A program made the translations under genes and the position numbers. The notes under the pieces were generated by a model. It was not told the origin of the DNA. It searched no databases and saw only the letters and a list, made by a program, of their open reading frames with translations. This document shows positions 8,270 through 14,644 of a DNA stretch of 18,344 bases, piece by piece. Numbering within the stretch: position 1 is the first letter of the stretch; the number at the start of each line of letters is the position of its first letter. Source of the stretch: Gammaproteobacteria bacterium (GTDB lineage Bacteria; Pseudomonadota; Gammaproteobacteria; UBA11654); NCBI GenBank assembly GCA_002718375.1, contig PBEI01000024.1, positions 1 through 18,344 of the forward strand, given 5' to 3'.

Positions 8270-9298
8270 ATGCTGGGTAGTATGAGAAAGGATCTAGATT
8301 TTAAAAAGCCATTCATTATTGCAGAAATAGGTGGAAACCATGAAGGAAGCCTAGATTATGCAAAGAAGCTTCTTATTGATGCAGCTGAAGCAGGTGCAGA
8401 TGCTGTAAAGTTCCAAACTTATTTCCCTGATCATATAGTTAGTAAAATTGAAGATCCAGAGCGTCATAAACACTTTGCTAAATTCTCACTAAGAATAGAA
8501 GATTACTTTACTTTATCAGAATTAGCTTTGGAAAATGATGTAATTTTTATGTCGTCGATCTGGGATTCAGAATCACTTTCTATCATTAATGATTTAGTTA
8601 GCATCCACAAAATTGGCTCTGGTGATCTAACAAATTACCCTCTAATAAAAAAAATAGTTGAAACAAATAAACCTCTTATTATTTCTTCAGCTATGGCAAC
8701 GATTGAAGAAATTGATGAGACAGTTCGTTTTATTGAGAAAGAAAATCCAGAATATATAGACTCTAAAAAGCTGGGGATATTACAGTGTGTTGCAATGTAT
8801 GGTGAACCAAATGACAGCTACGCTAATTTAAATGTAATTTCTACTCTTTCAAAAAGATTTCCAAAACATATCATAGGTTATTCTGATCATACTATTGGAA
8901 GCTATGCAGCGAATATTGCGGTGTCGCTTGGTGCCAAAATTTTAGAAATTCACTTTACAGATGATAAATCTAGGGAGTTTAGAGACCATCATATTTCAAT
9001 AACTGGAAATGAGCTTATTAATTTAAGAGAAAATATTGCAAAGACTCTTTCTCTGATGGGATCAAATAATAAGCGTCCAGTTGCTGAAATTGAGTCAAAA
9101 GAAAGGATTACCGAGTTCAGAAGAAGTTGTTATTTAAATAGAGACTGTCTCGCCGGTGAGATAGTTACCAACGAAAACCTAACAACACTAAGGCCTAATA
9201 AAGGAATTGATGCAAGAGAGTACAGCAAACTATTAGGTAGAAAACTTTTAGTAGATAAAAAGGCATTTGAATCTATTTCATGGGATGATTTTGATTAA
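8270..9298 (+). CDS. NeuB-family nonulosonic acid synthase
   Basis: NeuB-type enzymes condense phosphoenolpyruvate with a hexosamine (ManNAc or a dideoxy sugar) to make sialic, legionaminic or pseudaminic acid. The 342 residues contain a TIM barrel with IAEIGGNHEG (17-26), VKFQTY (46-51), KIGSGDL (114-120) and the metal-binding histidines of GYSDHT (His207) and EIHFT (His228; 21 residues apart, as in meningococcal NeuB). A C-terminal SAF/antifreeze-like domain (about 285-342) has LRPNKGI with the active-site-reaching Arg308. EIHFT replaces the common EKHFT, and SREFRDHH replaces the usual PDH motif, so the substrate is open. There is no neuA, neuC or glycosyltransferase nearby. An ATG at 8282 is an alternative start, and neither start has a good ribosome site. 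Confidence 0.88.
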   Translation: MLGSMRKDLDFKKPFIIAEIGGNHEGSLDYAKKLLIDAAEAGADAVKFQTYFPDHIVSKIEDPERHKHFAKFSLRIEDYFTLSELALENDVIFMSSIWDSESLSIINDLVSIHKIGSGDLTNYPLIKKIVETNKPLIISSAMATIEEIDETVRFIEKENPEYIDSKKLGILQCVAMYGEPNDSYANLNVISTLSKRFPKHIIGYSDHTIGSYAANIAVSLGAKILEIHFTDDKSREFRDHHISITGNELINLRENIAKTLSLMGSNNKRPVAEIESKERITEFRRSCYLNRDCLAGEIVTNENLTTLRPNKGIDAREYSKLLGRKLLVDKKAFESISWDDFD

Positions 9299-9311
9299 AA
9301 ATGATCATTTT
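9298..9311. repeat. Perfect 14-base palindrome between convergent genes
   Basis: AAAATGATCATTTT is self-complementary. It spans the last base of the neuB-like stop codon and the end of the opposing small membrane-protein gene. It has no loop and little GC, so it is a poor terminator. A protein-binding site is possible but not shown. Confidence 0.4.
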
Positions 9312-9579
9312 ACAATAGACTTGATATTTCAAAGATAACGATTGATAGACCTATAAGACTAGAATACCAAGCATATACAGTAATTAGCTCAATATTCTTA
9401 CCCATATGTCTTGTAAGAAATAAGTGGATAAGTACAGAAACTATATAACTAACCCCTATTACTACTGTTGACTGAAAAATGATGCTATTGGCGTTTAAGT
9501 TATTAGGTGATAGGTATAATAGAACACCAAAAATAAGCAAAAATGTTCCCCCAACTGCATTAATTTTATCTAAATGCAT
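9310..9579 (-). CDS. Small three-helix membrane protein of unknown function
   Basis: The 89 residues have three hydrophobic segments: about 9-23 (VGGTFLLIFGVLLYL), 33-55 (FQSTVVIGVSYIVSVLIHLFL) and 65-86 (LITVYAWYSSLIGLSIVIFEI). Short polar loops separate them. There is no signal-peptidase site and no recognised family. It is likely real because a strong ribosome site, AGAGGAGA, sits just before the ATG. It is convergent with the neuB-like gene (11 bases apart) and divergent from the PQQ dehydrogenase gene. No function is proposed. Confidence 0.75.
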   Translation of the reverse strand: MHLDKINAVGGTFLLIFGVLLYLSPNNLNANSIIFQSTVVIGVSYIVSVLIHLFLTRHMGKNIELITVYAWYSSLIGLSIVIFEISSLL

Positions 9580-9646
9580 TAGAATCTCCTCTTTCAGTTT
9601 TTAGCTCAAAAAAATAACTTATGCCGATAATATATATTTTCATGTT

Positions 9647-9673
9647 TTGACGATAACATTGATACTCTATAGT
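9647..9673 (+). promoter_or_regulatory. Candidate sigma-70 promoter for the PQQ dehydrogenase gene
   Basis: TTGACG (9647-9652) and TATAGT (9668-9673) each match the consensus at five of six positions, but the spacer is short at 15 bases. Transcription would start near 9680, giving a ~20-base leader that contains the AAAAGG ribosome site at 9689-9694 before the ATG at 9700. Confidence 0.4.
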
Positions 9674-9699
9674 TAAATAATTATTTAAAAAAGGTCGTA

Positions 9700-10779
9700 A
9701 TGAAGTTGAAGTTCATATTGTTATTTTTATTGTTTTCTAACTCAGCATTTTCAAGTTATGAATTAGAGACTATTTTTGATGATTTAGATGATGCATGGAG
9801 CTTTGTATTTTTAAGTGAGGACAAAATTTTATTTACTGAGATGTCAGGAAAGTTAAGGATTGCCTCTTTATTAGACCGATCAGTAAATGAAATAGATGGT
9901 GTTCCAAGTGTTCAATATAGTGGTCAAGGAGGATTATCTGATGTAGTTATAGATCCAGACTTTGAATCAAACAATACAATTTATTTAAGTTACTCAGCTA
10001 AGAATCAGAACCAAAAAACAACCTTGTTCTTATTATCGGCTGAGCTTAATGAAAATAGACTAGAAAATAAAAAAGTAATTTTCGAAGCTAATGCGCCCAG
10101 AAGATCTCCAATGCATCTGGGAGCTAAGATTGCCTTCTTATATGATGGCACGATTTTACTAACGAGCGGTGATGGGTTTGATCATAGAGAAAAAGCTCAG
10201 AAATTAGATAATCATTTTGGAAAAATTATAAGAATTAATAAAGATGGATCTATTCCAGTAAATAATCCCTTTGTAAATGTTGAAGATGCCCTTCCAGAAA
10301 TTTATTCCTATGGCCATAGGAATATGCAGGGGCTTGTCGTTACCAAGTCTGGAAAAATATATGAGCATGAACATGGCCCAAGAGGCGGAGATGAGTTAAA
10401 TCTTATTGAGCCCTCATTGAACTATGGCTGGCCGGCAATAACATATGGTATTGATTACTCAGGAGCAGTGATTAGTCCATTTACAGATAAAGATGGCATG
10501 GAACAACCACTTCTGCATTGGACACCGTCCATTGCTCCATCTGATATTGTTTATTATGAAAGTAATTTTTATCCTGAGCTAAAGAATAGCTTCTTGGTTA
10601 CAGCATTAGTTTCTAAGGATGTTAAAAAAATTACATTCAAAGATGGTGTAAATATCCAAGAAAGCTTATTTTCTAAAGTAAATAATAGACTCAGGAATAT
10701 TGAAGCTTCGCCAAGCGGAGTATTATATTTACTCACAGATGGTCCAAAAGCCAAATTAATCAAAGTTTTACCCAAATAA
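9700..10779 (+). CDS. Periplasmic PQQ-dependent aldose sugar dehydrogenase
   Basis: Members of this GSDH family oxidise aldoses to lactones with pyrroloquinoline quinone and calcium, as in E. coli YliI and soluble glucose dehydrogenase. The 359 residues start with a Sec signal (KLKFILLFLLFSNSAFS, cleavage near 18-19). Beta-propeller landmarks follow: QGGLSDVVIDPDF (76-88), the active-site MHLGAKI with His139, TSGDG, GHRNMQG (205-211), EHGPRGGDELN (224-234) and NYGWP (241-245). The arginine usual after the active-site His (HxGGR) is Lys143. The start has AAAAGG 5 bases upstream. Its stop is 2 bases from the next gene, a membrane protein, which suggests co-translation. No pqq synthesis genes are in the window. 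Confidence 0.92.
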   Translation: MKLKFILLFLLFSNSAFSSYELETIFDDLDDAWSFVFLSEDKILFTEMSGKLRIASLLDRSVNEIDGVPSVQYSGQGGLSDVVIDPDFESNNTIYLSYSAKNQNQKTTLFLLSAELNENRLENKKVIFEANAPRRSPMHLGAKIAFLYDGTILLTSGDGFDHREKAQKLDNHFGKIIRINKDGSIPVNNPFVNVEDALPEIYSYGHRNMQGLVVTKSGKIYEHEHGPRGGDELNLIEPSLNYGWPAITYGIDYSGAVISPFTDKDGMEQPLLHWTPSIAPSDIVYYESNFYPELKNSFLVTALVSKDVKKITFKDGVNIQESLFSKVNNRLRNIEASPSGVLYLLTDGPKAKLIKVLPK

Positions 10780-10781
10780 TT

Positions 10782-11615
10782 ATGAAAATAGCAAAATATC
10801 CGTTTGCGCTTCTTTCTGCAGCTTTATTTACAGTAATGTTGATGACTCCTGTTTCATCATTGACTAAGTTAATCTGGCTGGCCTCAGTTGATATGCCGGT
10901 TGGATTAATCTCTTCATTAGAAGTGATCTTGTTTGATTTTCAAAGAATGGGTTTAGGTCTATATATCCTTATAATTATTGGATTCATAATTGCATTCTCT
11001 TCCGCTGGCTTAATATCCAGACTCAGCTCATTAGGTGGAAAATATCTATATGCCATAGCTGGAGGAACCGCTATTTTAATGACACTGTTTTTGATGGTCG
11101 AGTTGGTATTCCAATCAGAGTTAATAGCAGGAAATAAGACAATCGTAGGAAAGATACTTCATTTTGGTGCGGGATTTTTTGGAGGATATTTCTTCTATTT
11201 CTTAATCTCATCAGAAAGAAACTACACATTTATTATTAGATTCTTAGGTATTTTTTATGCCTATTGGCTTTTGGGTTTAGTGCTTCAATGGATTTTTACC
11301 CCAATAAGCGCCTCGGCTGATTTTGGCTTCGTATTCAATGAATTATCAAGTGAAGCACAAAATGCACTCTTGAGGGACTTTACATCGTTTTTTGTGGCTA
11401 CTTTCTTATTTTCCATTTTGGGAGCAATCACTCTAAACCCGGCATGGTTTTTTTCTGCAGGGATAGTCTATTTTGGGGCTGGAATCTTCAACTTAATTGC
11501 AATCTATGCTCATGGAACAGGATTCAATCAGATATTTATCTTTGAATTCATTTTAGGTGCTTGGCCAACTGCTCTAGGTCTAACTATAATTCTGAAAAAG
11601 CCAAAAGAGATATAG
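10782..11615 (+). CDS. Polytopic membrane protein of unknown function
   Basis: The 277 residues are mostly hydrophobic, with about seven or eight membrane segments, including LGLYILIIIGFIIAFSSAGL, YAIAGGTAILMTLFLMVEL, HFGAGFFGGYFFYFLI and IRFLGIFYAYWLLGLVLQW. A charged tail KKPKEI ends it. I recognise no family. The ATG begins 2 bases after the PQQ dehydrogenase stop, so the two are very probably co-translated. It could be a partner that passes electrons to the membrane or senses the product. No haem- or quinone-binding motif is obvious, and this role is conjecture. The stop codon directly abuts the stop of the opposing HD-domain gene, with no spacer. Confidence 0.85.
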   Translation: MKIAKYPFALLSAALFTVMLMTPVSSLTKLIWLASVDMPVGLISSLEVILFDFQRMGLGLYILIIIGFIIAFSSAGLISRLSSLGGKYLYAIAGGTAILMTLFLMVELVFQSELIAGNKTIVGKILHFGAGFFGGYFFYFLISSERNYTFIIRFLGIFYAYWLLGLVLQWIFTPISASADFGFVFNELSSEAQNALLRDFTSFFVATFLFSILGAITLNPAWFFSAGIVYFGAGIFNLIAIYAHGTGFNQIFIFEFILGAWPTALGLTIILKKPKEI

Positions 11616-12173
11616 TTAGACAAATGATCGGGGCTCCCTTGAAAATATTTCCTCAATCATAGGGATAAAATACTCCAAAGGCTTTTCTTTAAAATCTGGA
11701 TCAAATGATTTTTGATCCCATTCTGAACAAAAGTCCACACAATCCTGATAATACGGATGATCTTTGTGCTCATCTCTAAGATTTCTATCCTCATCATAAT
11801 GATGCATCCAATAATAGCCCTGAAATAGACCGTGATTGAGCACTATCCAATAATTCTTCTCACTGATATAAGGTCTTAGAATGGCTGCTGAAGCTTGTGA
11901 ATGATTGACTGGTGATATCACATCACCTATGTCATGAAGAAGTGCGCATACTATTGTTTCCATATCAGCTCCATCTTGTTCTGCTCTTGTTGCAGTTTGA
12001 AGACAGTGCTGGAGCCTACTGATCTGATAAGGAGACTCTCCATCCATCATTTTTAGCCATTCGATGACCCTTTTTGCCAAGCCTCTCTCATTATCTGAAT
12101 CATGAATTGCAATGAGATCATAGTCTTCTCTAGTTCCATGATCCATCGATGTGAATTTAACTTTTTTAGTCAA
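11616..12173 (-). CDS. HD-domain oxygenase related to PhnZ/TmpB
   Basis: The HD fold here looks like the mixed-valent diiron oxygenases that cleave 1-hydroxyphosphonates (PhnZ, TmpB) rather than phosphohydrolases. In 185 residues the six-ligand set is visible: His56 (RLQH), His80-Asp81 (LLHDIGD), His91, His114 (VLNHG) and Asp153 (EWDQ, like the PhnZ AWDE ligand). PhnZ has Tyr24 and Glu27, 10 and 7 residues before its first ligand. Here those places hold Glu46 and Tyr49, an exchange that may mean another substrate. The insert FQGYYWMHH also differs from PhnZ. It starts at a TTG 2 bases after the 2-oxoglutarate oxygenase stop, so the pair is one transcript. An ATG at 12146 is an alternative start. 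Exact substrate unproven. Confidence 0.85.
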   Translation of the reverse strand: MTKKVKFTSMDHGTREDYDLIAIHDSDNERGLAKRVIEWLKMMDGESPYQISRLQHCLQTATRAEQDGADMETIVCALLHDIGDVISPVNHSQASAAILRPYISEKNYWIVLNHGLFQGYYWMHHYDEDRNLRDEHKDHPYYQDCVDFCSEWDQKSFDPDFKEKPLEYFIPMIEEIFSREPRSFV

Positions 12174-12175
12174 CT

Positions 12176-13261
12176 CTATTTATTCCCACTTGTTTTTAGT
12201 AGAACCAGGTTATTTTCTATATTGTCCATCTCATAGTATGCATCCTGAAGATGTCGTTTGCCATCTGGCTTGAATTCTTCTCTTCCATGAAGAACTCGAT
12301 GAGCGGAAACCAAAAGGATATGACCCGACTCAAGTCTGAATTTTGATTTATATTTCTCACTATTCACTCTATTGCAAAGCTCATGATAGGCCTCATAAAA
12401 AGCGTCCACATTTTTCTTCTTAGGGTCTATCATTTGCATCAATTGATTGGAATATCTGAATCCAGTTATTTCTTTCTCAGCATTCAGTCTGATCATCGGT
12501 TCATTTGCATACGTTTCATTCTCTTCATCAAACTCTCTAAATGGAACTGCAAAATTACTCAAAATATCAAAATGTTCGGGATAATCATTCCTTAAATCCC
12601 TGAGCACTGCATAACCATCAACTATTGTTGACCTTCCTCCCTCGCAATCATTTACGAGCATATGAAGAGCCTGAACGCTAGGCGGCCATGTATAACTGGC
12701 AAAATCATTATGTGGTGGAAGCTCAAGTGATGTGTGCGCTATGTTATAGACATGACCATCAACAGAGACATTGTGAATACGCTCAAACAATAACTCTCTA
12801 ATGGGGCCCAATCTTGTAGCTAGTTCTTCAAGCGAATTTGAAATAGAGGGAGCATCATTGATTACTATCACGCCTCTCGTAATAAAATCAGAAATTGCAT
12901 CTATAGCGATTTCATCTTTCTGAAGAAAGTCATGCCAACTAAAGTAATTTGGTTTGAAATCATTGGTCCAATAAACTTTTTCAGGTTTTCTCGGTTTCTC
13001 TAATAATTTTATGTCATCAAAACATATGGATGTCAGATGATCATCAGGCCAAACTACATGGATATGACTTTCATCGACATCTATACTTTTGGGTTTGAGA
13101 TCAGATGGCACGGAATGAAGCATAAATCGCTTCTCTTGCGTTTCTTTAACTCGACACTCATTGCAAGGGCAATTATCCCTGATCCAGAGATAAGGAAGAT
13201 CATAATCTGATTCATTTTTGCTTGTAATTCTTAATGAGGTCTCATTGACTTCAAAATCCAT
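12176..13261 (-). CDS. TmpA/gamma-butyrobetaine hydroxylase-like 2-oxoglutarate oxygenase
   Basis: This Fe(II)/2-oxoglutarate oxygenase has the BBOX layout: an N-terminal DUF971-type zinc domain (Cys31, Cys33, Cys36, His49 in RDNCPCNECR...LH) and a TauD-type jelly roll. Iron ligands are HND (His184, Asp186) and His325 in VLHGR. Arg336 in GKRHLQDAYYE should bind 2-oxoglutarate. Aromatic residues near 190-192 and 342-343 could cage a trimethylammonium group, as BBOX does. TmpA, the first enzyme of 2-(trimethylamino)ethylphosphonate breakdown, belongs to this family. Length is 361. The frame is open to a GTG at 13276, but a strong AGGAGG site sits 7 bases before the ATG at 13261, so I chose that start. 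The HD oxygenase follows. Confidence 0.9.
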   Translation of the reverse strand: MDFEVNETSLRITSKNESDYDLPYLWIRDNCPCNECRVKETQEKRFMLHSVPSDLKPKSIDVDESHIHVVWPDDHLTSICFDDIKLLEKPRKPEKVYWTNDFKPNYFSWHDFLQKDEIAIDAISDFITRGVIVINDAPSISNSLEELATRLGPIRELLFERIHNVSVDGHVYNIAHTSLELPPHNDFASYTWPPSVQALHMLVNDCEGGRSTIVDGYAVLRDLRNDYPEHFDILSNFAVPFREFDEENETYANEPMIRLNAEKEITGFRYSNQLMQMIDPKKKNVDAFYEAYHELCNRVNSEKYKSKFRLESGHILLVSAHRVLHGREEFKPDGKRHLQDAYYEMDNIENNLVLLKTSGNK

Positions 13262-13295
13262 TTTTACCCTCCTCACATTAACTTATAATAAAAAG
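13262..13295. promoter_or_regulatory. Shared divergent promoter region of the oxygenase pair and transporter
   Basis: Only 34 bases separate the two chosen start codons. TATAAT (13284-13289) reads toward the transporter, and TATTAT (13290-13285) reads toward the oxygenases, so the two -10 boxes overlap. The plus-strand start point would be at or beside the transporter ATG, giving a leaderless or near-leaderless message. The minus-strand leader would be about 17 bases and hold the AGGAGG site. Neither side has a good -35 box, so an activator or a shared regulator is possible. Confidence 0.4.
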
Positions 13296-14633
13296 ATGAA
13301 TGAAGAAAACCTAGAAAATAATCACGTCAATTCAAATATGCGAAAAGTTGCACTTACTGCTTTGGCAGGAACAAGCATAGAGTGGTATGACTTCTTTTTA
13401 TACGGAGCGGCAGCGGCTCTTATATTTCCAACAGCTTTTTTTGGAGAGGTTGCGCCTACAACAGCACTGATACTTTCATTGTTAACATTTGCTGCTGGCT
13501 TTATAGCCAGACCAATTGGAGGAATAATATTTGGACATTTTGGCGATAAAATAGGTAGAAAAAAGACACTCATAAGCGCCTTAATGTTGATGGGAATTTC
13601 CTCTACATTAATAGGGCTATTACCAACATATACAATGATTGGAGCGCTTGCTCCTATCCTCCTCACCATCCTAAGGTTTGCCCAAGGATTGGCAATAGGT
13701 GGTCAATGGGGAGGCGCTATGCTTTTGGTTACTGAAAGCGCTCCATCAAATCAAAGAGGTTACTACGGGGCTTTTGCTCAAGCCGGTGCCCCAATCGGAG
13801 TGATATTGGCAAATCTGGCTCTCATTATTACAAGTGCATTGGTTTCAGATGAGTTCTTTAACACATGGGGTTGGCGTATTCCTTTCCTTGCCAGCGCGGT
13901 CTTAATCCTTGTCAGCATGTATATTCAATTGAACCTTGAAGATACTAATGCATTTAAAGAATTGGCGGCGCTTAGTAAGCAGTCACATAAAAATAATCAA
14001 ACTACAATACAAAAATCACCAGTCATAGAGGCTTTAAGAAAATACCCTAAACGGATCATGTTGGCTGCTGGTGCCTTTATCAATATTCAGGTTACTTTTT
14101 ATATTCTAATTGCATTTTTATTGGCCTACGGCGTGCAAAGCGCAAAGATGGCAAGAGATGATATGCTTACTGCAGTTCTTCTCGCATCGGCAATCATGGT
14201 GCCCATGCAATTTCTATTTTCCTCATATTCTGATAGGCATGGAAGAAGGGGTATTTTTATGCTGGGTGCAATTTTATCTGGTCTATGGGCTTTTGCTATT
14301 TTTCCATTGGTTGATACAGGTAGCTTTTGGATGATAACTTTGGCTGTCTCAGGAGGTATGGTCTTCTTAGCTATGATGTATGGACCTCAGGCTGCATTCT
14401 TCACAGAATTATTTAGCACTGAGGTCAGATATTCGGGTGCAACCCTTGGCTATCAATTTGGAGCAATTATTGGAGGAGCCTTTGCTCCAACAATAGCTGT
14501 TAAATTATGGACAGATTTCGATATATTCTGGGTCTCAGTCTATATGGCATTTTCAGCATTACTGACACTATTATCTGTGATGGCTTTGACAGAAACGTAT
14601 CAGTCTGACCTCAATAAGACTGAAAAAGAATAG
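13296..14633 (+). CDS. MFS transporter, metabolite:H+ symporter (MHS) family
   Basis: MHS transporters (ProP, shikimate, citrate and alpha-ketoglutarate permeases) import small organic solutes with protons. The 445 residues have about 12 membrane helices. The MHS marker is SIEWYDFFLYG near 18-28, and the major-facilitator loop is GHFGDKIGRKK. RFAQGLAIGGQWGGAMLL is the fourth-helix motif and SDRHGRRG is the second-half copy of the loop. The frame stays open back to 13218, but that would put 78 bases inside the divergent oxygenase gene, so I place the start at 13296. Divergent pairing with a BBOX-like oxygenase suggests uptake of that enzyme's substrate or a quaternary amine such as glycine betaine. 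Specificity cannot be read from sequence alone. Confidence 0.92.
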   Translation: MNEENLENNHVNSNMRKVALTALAGTSIEWYDFFLYGAAAALIFPTAFFGEVAPTTALILSLLTFAAGFIARPIGGIIFGHFGDKIGRKKTLISALMLMGISSTLIGLLPTYTMIGALAPILLTILRFAQGLAIGGQWGGAMLLVTESAPSNQRGYYGAFAQAGAPIGVILANLALIITSALVSDEFFNTWGWRIPFLASAVLILVSMYIQLNLEDTNAFKELAALSKQSHKNNQTTIQKSPVIEALRKYPKRIMLAAGAFINIQVTFYILIAFLLAYGVQSAKMARDDMLTAVLLASAIMVPMQFLFSSYSDRHGRRGIFMLGAILSGLWAFAIFPLVDTGSFWMITLAVSGGMVFLAMMYGPQAAFFTELFSTEVRYSGATLGYQFGAIIGGAFAPTIAVKLWTDFDIFWVSVYMAFSALLTLLSVMALTETYQSDLNKTEKE

Positions 14634-14644
14634 TTAATCCGTTT

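Noticed and set aside
11613..11618. Back-to-back stop codons of convergent genes as an error or fusion point
   Set aside because: TAG and TTA abut exactly with no overlap. This is compact packing consistent with the rest of the window, and both proteins end naturally.
13262..13276. GTG start five codons upstream for the 2-oxoglutarate oxygenase
   Set aside because: These codons form the AGGAGG ribosome site for the ATG at 13261, which is a better start.
13218..13295. 26-codon N-terminal extension of the MHS transporter
   Set aside because: It lies within the divergent oxygenase gene and its ribosome site, has non-MHS sequence, and the -10 box at 13284 lies inside it.
13322..13669. Minus-strand 115-codon frame inside the transporter gene
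   Set aside because: It is a shadow of the hydrophobic transporter sequence with no independent signals.
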